A stretch of 51,143 nt of DNA from CAZLAK01 sp964557545 (GTDB lineage: Bacteria; Bacillota; Desulfotomaculia; Desulfotomaculales; Pelotomaculaceae), in NCBI GenBank assembly GCA_964557545.1, contig CAZLAK010000014.1, positions 1 to 51,143 on the forward strand, given 5' to 3'. How positions within the stretch are numbered: the first letter of the stretch is position 1; the number at the start of each line of letters is the position of its first letter. Both the position numbers and the translations under genes were made by a program. Under the pieces are notes generated by a model. The model had not been told where the DNA came from. It made no database searches and worked only from the letters and a program-made list of their open reading frames with translations. Below are positions 34,880 through 43,240 of the stretch, in pieces.

Positions 34880-35680
34880 TCAATCAAAGACCACCTCCCC
34901 GGCCGCAAAAACCGGCCCATCAATGCACGTGCGGCGGAAGACAACTCCGCCGGCTCCGTCTTTAACCTTGCAGGCACAGCCCAAACAAGCCCCTACGCCG
35001 CAGCCCATCCTCTCTTCCCAGGATATTTCACCCTTTAATCCGAAAGCTTCCGCCAGACGGCAGATTTCTTTAAGCATGAGGCGCGGTCCGCAGCCGTAAA
35101 GGCGGTCTCCCTTACTTGGGCGGCCAGCTGACAGATAGGAGGCAAAAAGCTCCGTCACCCGGCCGCCAAAGCCGGCCGTGCCGTCATCAGTAGCCGTGTG
35201 CAGGCGGTGGCCCAATTCCTTTATTTCTTGCGCCAGCATAAGTCCCCCTGCACTGGCCGCACCGTAGAAAACGTCAGCCGCTATTCCCCGCAGAAAAAGC
35301 TCCTTTAGGAGAAAAAATAGGGGGGCAATTCCTATGCCGCCGGCCACCACAAAAACCTCTTCTCTTTTTTCATCCGGCAGCTCAAAGCCCCGGCCCAACG
35401 GACCCATGACGTCAACTACATCACCGGCCGCCTTTTGGGAAAGCAGGGCCGTTCCCCTGCCAGCCACCCTAAAGAGTAGAAAAACGCGCCCGTTTTCCCT
35501 GTCAGTATCGTTAACGCTTATAGGGCGGCGCAAAAAGGGGTCCAACGTGCTGCTGCAGCGCACGTACAGGAACTGGCCCGGGACAGCTGCAGCGGCAATT
35601 GACGGCGCCTCGATACAAAGGCGGTAACAGCCGGGTGCCAACTGAAAATGGCTGATTACAGGAGCACGTACAACTTCCAC
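34880..35680 (-). CDS. pyrK: Dihydroorotate dehydrogenase B, electron transfer subunit
   Basis: PyrK carries FAD and a [2Fe-2S] cluster and links PyrD to NAD+. The ~266-residue product has the FAD-binding RRPISVND segment, the NAD-binding VVAGGIGIAPLFFLL and YGCGPRLML, and the C-terminal cysteine set MGCGVGACLGCACK plus RRTC that binds the cluster. GTG at 35680 was chosen because a longer frame reaches into the palindromic repeat and is not conserved sequence; an AGGGGTG site lies just upstream. Confidence 0.95.
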   Translation of the reverse strand: MEVVRAPVISHFQLAPGCYRLCIEAPSIAAAAVPGQFLYVRCSSTLDPFLRRPISVNDTDRENGRVFLLFRVAGRGTALLSQKAAGDVVDVMGPLGRGFELPDEKREEVFVVAGGIGIAPLFFLLKELFLRGIAADVFYGAASAGGLMLAQEIKELGHRLHTATDDGTAGFGGRVTELFASYLSAGRPSKGDRLYGCGPRLMLKEICRLAEAFGLKGEISWEERMGCGVGACLGCACKVKDGAGGVVFRRTCIDGPVFAAGEVVFD

Positions 35681-35694
35681 AAACCACACCCCTA

Positions 35695-35740
35695 AATAAG
35701 TTAATAAGCGGTGAGCGGTGCCTGGCACCATTAACTTATT
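35695..35740. repeat. Palindromic repeat element, copy 2
   Basis: The core GGTGCC-T-GGCACC (35717-35729) sits inside an 11-bp perfect inverted repeat AATAAGTTAAT/ATTAACTTATT (35695-35705 and 35730-35740). The right arm encodes the last codons and TAA stop of pyrC, with the same AGT-TAA reading as in copy 1 at 14931-14972. Confidence 0.8.
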
Positions 35741-36982
35741 AGACGGCCGCCTACGACAACGGCACAGGCCAGGCCTTTGAGCACCCTGCCCCCAAAGGGG
35801 GTGTTTTTACCCTTGCTCGTAAGAAGGTTAACGTCTACCTCCCAGGTGCGGTTGGGGTCGACAATGGTCAGGTCGGCAGGAGCCCCGACTTCCAGCACGC
35901 CGCCCGGAACGCCCAGAATGCGCGCAGGGCTAAGTGACATCTTGGCGACGGCCTGTGCAGGAGTCAGGATACCGGTTTGAACCAGTTCGGTCCAGACCAG
36001 CCCAACGGCCGTTTCTAGACCGGCAATGCCGAAAGGAGCCAGTTCGTATTCCACCTCTTTTTCGTGGGCAGCATGGGGGGCGTGATCTGTGGCAATGGCA
36101 TCGATCGTCCCGTCGGCCAGCCCCTCTTTAACAGCTTCCACGTCAGATGCCGTCCGCAAGGGGGGGTTGACTTTAGTCGAAGTGTCATAACCGCGCACGG
36201 CCTCGTGGGTAAGGGTAAAGTGGTGAGGTGCAACTTCTGCCGTAACCGGGATTCCCCTGGCCTTGGCCTCACGCACCAGCCGGACTGAACCGGCAGTGCT
36301 GACGTGGGCAATGTGCAGGCGGCAGCCCGTTTCTGCCGCCAAGATTATATCCCTTGCCACCATGACCTCTTCAGCACTAGCCGGTATGCCCTTTAAGCCC
36401 AGCACAGAGGAAACGGCACCTTCATGCATAACACCGCCGCCAGACAGGTTTTTGTCTTCACAGTGCGAGATGACCGGCACTCCCAGCATGCAGGCGTACT
36501 GCATGGCCCGGCGCATGAGCCCGGCGTCCATCACCGGCATACCGTCGTCTGAAAAGGCCACAGCTCCCGCTTTTACCATGCTGCCCATCTCCGCCAGCTC
36601 TTTCCCCTGCAAACCCCGGCTGACAGCCCCCACGGGATAAACGCGGGCCCAGCCGGCCAAAGCAGCTGCACTTTTTATAAAAGAAATGACAGCCGCGTTG
36701 TCGGCAGGCGGGTCGGTGTTGGGCATACAAGCCACGGCCGTAAAACCTCCCTTAACAGCCGCCCGCGAGCCGCTCTCTATAGTCTCTTTGTGTTCAAAAC
36801 CCGGCTCACGCAAGTGCACGTGCATATCGATAAAACCGGGTGCTACCAGCTTGTCCCTGGCATCCACCACTTGCGCTCCGCCGTCAGCCAGCCTTTTGCC
36901 TACAGCCGCAATCCGGCCGTTTTCCACCAGTACATCTCTTTCAGCAATTTCGCCTGTCAAGGGGTCGACAACTTGACCCCCT

Positions 36983-36999
<17 letters not shown>
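35731..36999 (-). CDS. pyrC: Dihydroorotase
   Basis: PyrC closes carbamoyl aspartate to dihydroorotate. The ~422-residue product is a type I amidohydrolase: metal motif GFIDMHVHLREPG, the HCED segment, LHIAHVST, and the ATDHAPH motif near the C-terminus. GTG at 36999 is preferred over GTG at 37008 because GGAGG then lies eight bases upstream. The start overlaps pyrB by 17 bases. The final codons lie in a palindromic repeat. The position where carAB often sits in related operons holds only this repeat. Confidence 0.95.
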
Positions 37000-37924
<925 letters not shown>

Positions 37925-37979
37925 CCTTTACACCTCCCCGCACACATAAAACTCTTTTGACTTTAGACCTGCACCGCAG

Positions 37980-38029
37980 AAAAAAGCCTCACTTTAGCCC
38001 TGCTTAACCCTGCTGGCAGAAAGTGAGGC
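37980..38029 (-). terminator. Attenuator terminator upstream of pyrB
   Basis: On the minus strand GCCTCACTTT (38029-38020) and AAAGTGAGGC (37995-37986) form a 10-bp stem followed by T6. It lies between pyrR and pyrB, in the leader where PyrR acts. Confidence 0.92.
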
Positions 38030-38055
38030 AAAAGAGAACACTTGCCAGTACCCCT

Positions 38056-38078
38056 TTTCGGCCTCACGGGACCGCCTT
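38056..38078 (-). promoter_or_regulatory. PyrR binding site (anti-antiterminator)
   Basis: The minus-strand RNA GGUCCCGUGAGGCCG (38073-38059) matches the PyrR consensus ARUCCNGNGAGGYU at nearly all positions. Its GUGAGGC can also pair with GCCUCAC, the upstream arm of the terminator at 38029-38023. That alternative pairing is the antiterminator, which PyrR with UMP would prevent. The remaining 37925-38122 spacer holds no gene. Confidence 0.85.
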
Positions 38079-38122
38079 TTAAAGGTGGCGCTTGTCTTTA
38101 AAACTGCATTACCGGTCAACCT

Positions 38123-38662
38123 TTAAGTTTGCACAATTACCACTTTGTCTTCGCCGTCTGTTTCTTTTAAGCGCACCAAGACCTCTTCTCTTCGGGAAGT
38201 GGGCACGTTTTTGCCTACATAATCAGCCCTTATGGGCAGTTCCCGGTGGCCGCGGTCAACCAGCACAGCCAGCTGTACCGCACGAGGCCTGCCCAGGTCC
38301 ATTACGGCATCCAGAGCAGCCCTGACAGTCCGGCCGGTAAAAATAACGTCGTCCACTAAAACCACCGTTTTGCCGCTCACGGGGAAAGGCACATCGGTGG
38401 AGCGAACAAGCGGCTTAGGAGAAAGCGTGGAGAGGTCATCCCTGTAGAGAGTGATATCGAGCGTGCCCACCGGCACCTGGCGCCCCTCGATTTCTAAAAT
38501 TTTTTTAGCCAGCCGCTCGGCAATCGGCACGCCGCGGCGGCGTATGCCAATGAGAACCAGTTCTTCCGTTCCCTTATTGCGCTCGATAATTTCGTGGGCG
38601 ATGCGGGTAAGGGACCTCCTGATGCCCTCGCGGTCGAGAATCTGAGCTTTCTCCGCAGCCAT
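38123..38662 (-). CDS. pyrR: PyrR pyrimidine operon attenuation regulator
   Basis: PyrR binds UMP/UTP and the pyr leader RNA and also has uracil phosphoribosyltransferase activity. The 179-residue product has the PRPP motif VVLVDDVIFTGRTVRAAL, LIGIRRRGVPIAERL, DITLYRDDL and VDRGHRELPIRADYVGKN. ATG at 38662 follows a GGGGGGT site. It is the first gene of the pyr operon, and one attenuator lies directly downstream; no leader attenuator was seen upstream, where the 100-base spacer is AT-rich with two TTTTTGAAAAA copies. Confidence 0.97.
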   Translation of the reverse strand: MAAEKAQILDREGIRRSLTRIAHEIIERNKGTEELVLIGIRRRGVPIAERLAKKILEIEGRQVPVGTLDITLYRDDLSTLSPKPLVRSTDVPFPVSGKTVVLVDDVIFTGRTVRAALDAVMDLGRPRAVQLAVLVDRGHRELPIRADYVGKNVPTSRREEVLVRLKETDGEDKVVIVQT

Positions 38663-38766
38663 CTGCTACCCCCCAGTTTGCTGCCAAAATAAAATTTTTA
38701 AAATTTCCTTAAAAAGTTATTTTTTCAAAAATATTTTTCAAAAAGCTTTTAAAACCGGTACATATA

Positions 38767-40566
38767 CTAGCGGATAACGACATATCCCTCTTCGTCGAGT
38801 TCTACTTTAATGTCTTGACAGCCGGCGGTAATGTTAGCTTTGCGCGTACCTATTTGCACCGTAACCCCGCTGAAAGCTTTTTTAATATAAATTCTCCTCC
38901 TGTCCCCTGCCGCCACTAGAGTTTTCACTCCCAGTTCCGAACCCGCCTCATTTAAAATAACATCGCCCTTGGCAATGATCTCGCCGCCGCGAAAAACGCC
39001 TTTTACCACCACATTGCCCCCGGCCCGGATGATCGTGTTAATACAGCCCTTTCCTTCCACCCGCACATCCCCCGAAGCTTCAAGCCGGCTGTTGGTGGCA
39101 TAACCGACCGCTATGCCGGCCCTGCTCTGGGCCATCCGCTTAATAACCTTCTGAACTTCTCTTATCCTTTCCAAAAGGCCGGCCACCGTCTCGTGAGATT
39201 CAATCTTTATTAAGCCCAAACCGCCCAGCCTTTTTTCCACTTCCTCCAGGATGTCAACGGACTCCCTGGGAAGGGCAAATGAATTTTGCGAAACCAGCTT
39301 GGCAATACCCGCTATTAAACCCGGAAAGCGGGGGTACTTGCGGTCCACGAGAACCTGGATGAGTTGGCCGGCCTTTGCCTCTTTTGCTTTGGGGTGGCGG
39401 TAAAGCTCCGGCAAAAGGGCTAAAATTCCAGCCAGGTCACTTTCCAGCTGGGCGAGATGCGCACTGAGATCATTGAGCATGCTCTCGCTGCTGCCTGCTA
39501 CCAGCACGCTGCCGGTAACGTGATGGGTGACAACAATCTCCTCCAAGGCGGCTACACGCGCCTGGTAGACCATGCCCTTAATTCTTACCTTGCCCGCTGC
39601 CTGTACCGTCATGCCTTCACAGACACTGCCGTAAATCAAAACGTCACCCTTAAACCGCACATTGCCTGTGGAGATGTCAACATCACCCTTAACGTGCAGG
39701 ACCGGGTCGATGTCTAAGAGGTACCGGTTCCCCGACTTCCTTACTATGGGACGGCCGCCAATTTTAGCAAAAGCCTTTGTCCCGTCTGGTGAAATTTCTA
39801 CTCCCTTGCCGCCTGCCAGCTCCAAGCGCTGGGGCTGAGGAGGCGGTATTATTTCTCCTGTAACTTTCTTTCCCGGCTTTCCCTGGGAGGCAGCGTGCTT
39901 TACTGCCAGCAAGGCCCCCGCTTCTACTGAAGTTATTTCCACCATATCCCTAAAATCCAAACGGTCGCCACTGGCCTCTTTGGTTACCTTATCCTTGCCG
40001 GTTGAAAAGAAAAACTCAACTTTTTCGCTTAACGGCTCGCCGGGCGGGTCTCCCTTGGCAATGAGGTAAAGACCGTCTTCAGGTCTGGCGAGCACGTTCT
40101 GGATTTCATCGTAAAAAACGCCGTAACTAATATTACGGGCGGACATTTCCCTTAATAAGCTGTCGTAATCGAAAGGGCAAGACCTCTCCTGGCGGCAGGC
40201 AACTTTTAAAACCAGGTCGGTTGCCGGCGGGCTGTCTTCCAATTCGTAAACGGTTTTGGTATTTAATTTTACCTCCAGAACAGCAGAAAGCCCCCCGGGG
40301 CCAATTCTTATTTTGTACGACCCTAGTTCTTCTGATATCAGAGGCTTCACTTCAACCCTGTCTTCCTCGCCGACTTCCACTGTGCCTTCTATTTTTTCTC
40401 CGTTGATCAGCAGTTCCACGCCCTCACAAGCTGTAACCGTAGCTTTTCTGCCGCCGCCTGCAGGATTCTTAACGTAAACCACGCCGTCCTCTACCCACGC
40501 TTTACCCGGCGCCGGCCTATTCTCCCCGCCCGCTGTATTACTCCCCCTTAAATATTCATCTGTCAT
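38767..40566 (-). CDS. FapA-like DUF342 protein
   Basis: The ~599-residue product matches the FapA/DUF342 family, whose members are large cytoplasmic proteins of unclear role. Two beta-helix-like parts are visible. The first contains DIDPVLHVKGDVDISTGNVRF-like repeats (VKGDVDISTG, FKGDVLIYG, AAGKVRIKG); the second, after a coiled-coil-rich middle (~385-490), has ASGDVRVEG, AGGNVVVKG and AKGDVILN. ATG at 40566 is used; a TTG 25 codons upstream lacks support. It lies between yqhV-like and pyrR. A surface or polymer-associated role is speculation. Confidence 0.85.
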   Translation of the reverse strand: MTDEYLRGSNTAGGENRPAPGKAWVEDGVVYVKNPAGGGRKATVTACEGVELLINGEKIEGTVEVGEEDRVEVKPLISEELGSYKIRIGPGGLSAVLEVKLNTKTVYELEDSPPATDLVLKVACRQERSCPFDYDSLLREMSARNISYGVFYDEIQNVLARPEDGLYLIAKGDPPGEPLSEKVEFFFSTGKDKVTKEASGDRLDFRDMVEITSVEAGALLAVKHAASQGKPGKKVTGEIIPPPQPQRLELAGGKGVEISPDGTKAFAKIGGRPIVRKSGNRYLLDIDPVLHVKGDVDISTGNVRFKGDVLIYGSVCEGMTVQAAGKVRIKGMVYQARVAALEEIVVTHHVTGSVLVAGSSESMLNDLSAHLAQLESDLAGILALLPELYRHPKAKEAKAGQLIQVLVDRKYPRFPGLIAGIAKLVSQNSFALPRESVDILEEVEKRLGGLGLIKIESHETVAGLLERIREVQKVIKRMAQSRAGIAVGYATNSRLEASGDVRVEGKGCINTIIRAGGNVVVKGVFRGGEIIAKGDVILNEAGSELGVKTLVAAGDRRRIYIKKAFSGVTVQIGTRKANITAGCQDIKVELDEEGYVVIR

Positions 40567-40733
40567 TAGCTCAACCCCGCAACTGTTTCCTTCAAAAAAA
40601 TAAAAGTCCGCAGAAACTCTTTGCTTAAAATAATACCACAATAAGGGATATTAATAAAAATTAAAAAAGAAATAAAACAGAGTAATTACTAAAAATAAAA
40701 CTACTAAATTGTTTCATTTCACACTTAAAATGC

Positions 40734-41006
40734 CTATTTGACACTAAAAAAATTAATACCGGTAAAAATAAGAATTACCCCTAAAAGAACGATAGCCATT
40801 CCCCAGGGAGAAATTTTACCCGCCAGCCCAAAGAGCCCGAGGCTGGTAACAGTAAGCAAGATCAGGGGGCCGATAAAAGCAAGCACAGCGTTAATTTTAA
40901 AGGCCGCTTCTACCGTACCGTATTTCAACATTAAAAGCGCTGCCGTAAATTCTATGGCGGAAGACAAAAACCTTACTGCCGCCATACCCGCTGCTACCCT
41001 TTCCAC
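40734..41006 (-). CDS. YqhV-like membrane protein (DUF2619)
   Basis: This ~90-residue protein resembles Bacillus YqhV, whose function is unknown but whose gene lies in a sporulation-related region there. It has three hydrophobic segments (~residues 12-30, 36-60, 66-88), with SSAIEFTAALLMLKYGTVE, INAVLAFIGPLILL and SLGLFGLAGKI typical of the family. GTG at 41006 is spaced eight bases from an AGGTGG site; GTG at 41018 is an alternative that adds four residues. Confidence 0.8.
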   Translation of the reverse strand: MERVAAGMAAVRFLSSAIEFTAALLMLKYGTVEAAFKINAVLAFIGPLILLTVTSLGLFGLAGKISPWGMAIVLLGVILIFTGINFFSVK

Positions 41007-41060
41007 CCAGCCCACCACCTGCCGGCAATATATTTTTATTTTCCATATGTGGCGGGCCGC

Positions 41061-41990
41061 CTAATTATGACTTAAGGACTTAAGCCGGGAAAGCACTGCT
41101 GCCAGCTCCTCCGGCAGGGGCGCTTCAAACTCCATGTAAACCAGGCTTTTGGGGTGGTAAAAACCCAGCGAGGCAGCGTGCAAAAACTGACCCCTTAACC
41201 CCAGGCAGGGCTTGGAAGGACCGTACCTGTCATCGCCAACCACGGGGTGGCCAATATAAGACATGTGCACCCTGATCTGGTGGGTCCTGCCCGTTTCCAA
41301 CCTGACTTCCAGTAAAGTGTACTTGTCAAAATATTCAATTACCCGGTAGTGAGTAACGGCACGCCGTGAGTTTTTAAATACGACGGCCATCTTCTTGCGG
41401 TTTTTAGGGTCCCTGCCAATAGGCACATCAACTGTGCCGCTTTGTGTTTTGGGACAGCCGTATACTAAAGCAATATAATGTCTTTTTACCCTCCTCTCCT
41501 TTAACTGGCGGGCAAGTTCTAAGTGAGAGGCGTCGTTTTTAGCCACCACCAGCAAGCCGGAAGTAAACTTGTCCAGCCTGTGCACAATACCGGGCCGTAA
41601 AGTACCGTTTATACCCGAAAGGTCGCGACAGTGGTAGAGAAGGGCGTTGACCAAAGTCCCCGAAAAATTACCTGCTCCCGGGTGAACAACCATACCGCGG
41701 GGCTTATTTACCACCACCACATCAGCGTCTTCGTAATAGATGTCCAGGGGTATTGGTTCTGGCCGCAGCTCAAGACCTTCAGGCGGCGGCACCTGGAGGA
41801 TGACGAGATCTCCCTCTTTCACACGGTAGGACGGCTTGGCGGGGCCGCCATTGACAGATACCAACCCGTTTATAATCAGTTTTTGGATATAAGAGCGGGT
41901 TAGACCAATGCTCTCTGAAGCCAAAAACACATCCAGCCTTTTACCGGCGGAAACTTCGTCAACCTCAAATGAACTAGCCGTATACTGCAT
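41061..41990 (-). CDS. rluD: Pseudouridine synthase, RluD family
   Basis: RluD-family enzymes isomerise uridines in 23S rRNA. The 309-residue product has an N-terminal S4 RNA-binding domain (~15-75, GKRLDVFLAS) and a catalytic domain with GIVHRLDKFTSGLLVV, where the aspartate of HRLD is catalytic. The usual HRLDKD has phenylalanine instead of the second aspartate; this position is not catalytic. GRTHQIRVHMSYIGHPVVGD and YG follow. It sits after lspA, as in Bacillus. Confidence 0.93.
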   Translation of the reverse strand: MQYTASSFEVDEVSAGKRLDVFLASESIGLTRSYIQKLIINGLVSVNGGPAKPSYRVKEGDLVILQVPPPEGLELRPEPIPLDIYYEDADVVVVNKPRGMVVHPGAGNFSGTLVNALLYHCRDLSGINGTLRPGIVHRLDKFTSGLLVVAKNDASHLELARQLKERRVKRHYIALVYGCPKTQSGTVDVPIGRDPKNRKKMAVVFKNSRRAVTHYRVIEYFDKYTLLEVRLETGRTHQIRVHMSYIGHPVVGDDRYGPSKPCLGLRGQFLHAASLGFYHPKSLVYMEFEAPLPEELAAVLSRLKSLSHN

Positions 41991-42039
41991 ATCCCCGCCC
42001 CTTAAACGATGGCTGTTTCTAGGATTGCAAAGATAAAAT

Positions 42040-42483
42040 TCATTCCTGATTTTTTAGAGCTTTGCGCAAGAGATCAAAGGCAAGAAGACAAGCACCGCTG
42101 ACTATAGCCGTATCTGCCAAGTTAAAAACCGGCCAGACACGAAAATCCAAAAAATCAACCACCATACCGTACGCCAGCCGGTCAATAAGGTTGCCCAAAG
42201 CCCCGCCCCAAACTAGAGCTAAACCGTATTTGGTAAAAACCCTTTCGGATATTAATTTTTTGTAACCGAAAACTATTCCGGCCAAGAAAAAAACAGTCAC
42301 CGTAACAAAGAGGAGGCGGCGGTGGGCAAAAAGACCGAAAGCTGCCCCCGGATTCATAATATAAGTCAAGTAAAAATACGGCGGCAAGACGGGTATCGAC
42401 TCACCGGGGGACATAGCTGCCTGTACCAGCGCCTTGGAAAACTGGTCGGCAAGAAGTGTTGCTGCGGCTACCCAAAAAAACAT
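42040..42483 (-). CDS. lspA: Lipoprotein signal peptidase II
   Basis: LspA cleaves signal peptides of prolipoproteins in the membrane. The 147-residue product has four membrane helices, the N-terminal ADQFSK motif, YIMNPGAAFGLF, and the catalytic aspartates in GGALGNLIDR and FNLADTAIV. ATG at 42483 starts it. It begins the lspA-rluD order and is divergent from the noncoding RNA unit. Confidence 0.96.
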   Translation of the reverse strand: MFFWVAAATLLADQFSKALVQAAMSPGESIPVLPPYFYLTYIMNPGAAFGLFAHRRLLFVTVTVFFLAGIVFGYKKLISERVFTKYGLALVWGGALGNLIDRLAYGMVVDFLDFRVWPVFNLADTAIVSGACLLAFDLLRKALKNQE

Positions 42484-42595
42484 CTCAATTCACCTGTGAA
42501 TATATTACCATAAAAATACACATCAAAAAATGAAGCACTGCATGTTATATTTTATTTAAAAATATAATAAATTACAAAAATTGCTAAATAAAATT

Positions 42596-42604
42596 TGTTA
42601 TAAA
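42596..42604 (+). promoter_or_regulatory. Candidate extended -10 promoter for the six-way-junction RNA
   Basis: TGTTATAAA fits an extended -10 element (TGn-TATAAA) with a start expected near 42611, about 20 bases before the first predicted helix. The DNA from 42520 to 42625 is very AT-rich and I could not find a -35 box at normal spacing. Confidence 0.4.
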
Positions 42605-42633
42605 CGATATAAAACAGGACAAAATAATAACGC

Positions 42634-43031
42634 AGGGTTCGCAGCGGCCGAGCCAAGATTGCTGAAGGGTCGTTAGGCTCTGCAGCAGTCGGCCAAAGGT
42701 TAATACCGGGTCAACAGGCTCGGTATTAGCCGGAGGGAAGATCGGCAGGTGTTGCGGCAGGCTCTGCAGCAGTCAAAAGGCGATTGCTGCAGGGTCGTAA
42801 GGGATACCTGCTCCGGTCGAGCAAAGATCGTTATGGGTGTCGGATATAGCTTCCTCTCAATTTTTTGATTGGGGTCTGCAGCAGTCGAAAGATTGCTGCA
42901 GGCTCCCTAGATATCCATAACGGTCGAGCAAAGGTCACTGTGTGTCCCGTAATGGTCTTAAGCAGTCGAGAGATTGCTTAGGGCTGCGCAGGAATGCACA
43001 GGTGGCCGGAGCGTAGGTCGCTGCGGGCTCT
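42634..43031 (+). ncRNA. Predicted six-way-junction structured RNA, family not recognised
   Basis: Hand folding gives one closing helix and five arms around a single junction. Closing helix P1 pairs 42634-42649 with 43016-43031, 16 bp. The arms are A 42657-42690, B 42698-42731 (13 bp), C 42740-42818, D 42826-42925 (11 bp basal) and E 42933-43007. The six linkers are GAGCCAA, GGCCAAA, GGAGGGAA, GAGCAAA, GAGCAAA and GGAGCGTA. Each helix meets the junction as G-C, then G-C or A-U, then U.G, then a Watson-Crick pair; the third-pair wobble occurs in all six. Arms C, D and E carry inner hairpins with GCAGTC/GATTGC stems; two have GNRA loops (GAAA, GAGA). G.U pairs and GNRA loops make sense only on the plus strand. 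No open reading frame of note is present. It does not look like RNase P, tmRNA, 6S or SRP RNA. Confidence 0.8.
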
Positions 43032-43046
43032 ATGTTAAAATTTAAA

Positions 43047-43094
43047 GAGGGCTCTCTTATAATTATTAAATTATTAAGAGAGCCCTCGTGTTTT
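43047..43094 (+). terminator. Terminator after the structured RNA
   Basis: GAGGGCTCTCTTA (43047-43059) pairs with TAAGAGAGCCCTC (43075-43087) over 13 bp, followed by GTGTTTT. It begins 16 bases after the RNA's closing helix and separates that RNA from the riboswitch unit. It could also work on the minus strand. Confidence 0.8.
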
Positions 43095-43177
43095 ATAAAA
43101 CTTTTTTTATTGCGGGAGGAATTTGTATATTAATGTCGAAAAGATATCGTAAAAGCTACTTTTAACTGGCAGGCCAT

Positions 43178-43206
43178 AAGTAATTACCATAATAAGTAAA
43201 TTACTT
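43178..43206. promoter_or_regulatory. Operator-like imperfect palindrome upstream of the riboswitch
   Basis: AAGTAATTAC (43178-43187) and GTAAATTACTT (43196-43206) are inverted copies with one extra base. An AATAAT box at 43224-43229 may be the -10 of the tupB promoter, so the palindrome would lie over the -35 region. The 43095-43177 stretch before it holds no recognisable gene. Confidence 0.4.
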
Positions 43207-43240
43207 AGACTTTTAATACTTTTAATAATTTAATCTGTAG

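Noticed and set aside
35681..35731. Longer N-terminus for pyrK starting at an ATG
   Set aside because: That ATG lies in the palindromic repeat and the extra residues do not look like PyrK.
42634..43031. CRISPR-like array, because of the repeated GCAGCAGTC and GAGCAAA words
   Set aside because: The repeats are unevenly spaced, partly inverted, and explained by RNA helices; there are no equal-length spacers and no cas genes.
42634..43031. RNase P RNA, tmRNA, 6S RNA, SRP RNA or OLE RNA
   Set aside because: I saw none of their conserved cores (for example the GAGGAAAGTCC of RNase P or a tRNA-like end of tmRNA), and the OLE partner gene is not next to it. An Infernal search would settle this.
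43133..43165. Ten-codon reading frame after a GGGAGGA site, encoding a basic peptide
   Set aside because: The spacing of 13 bases is long, the peptide is very short and there is no sign of conservation; it lies between the RNA terminator and the riboswitch.
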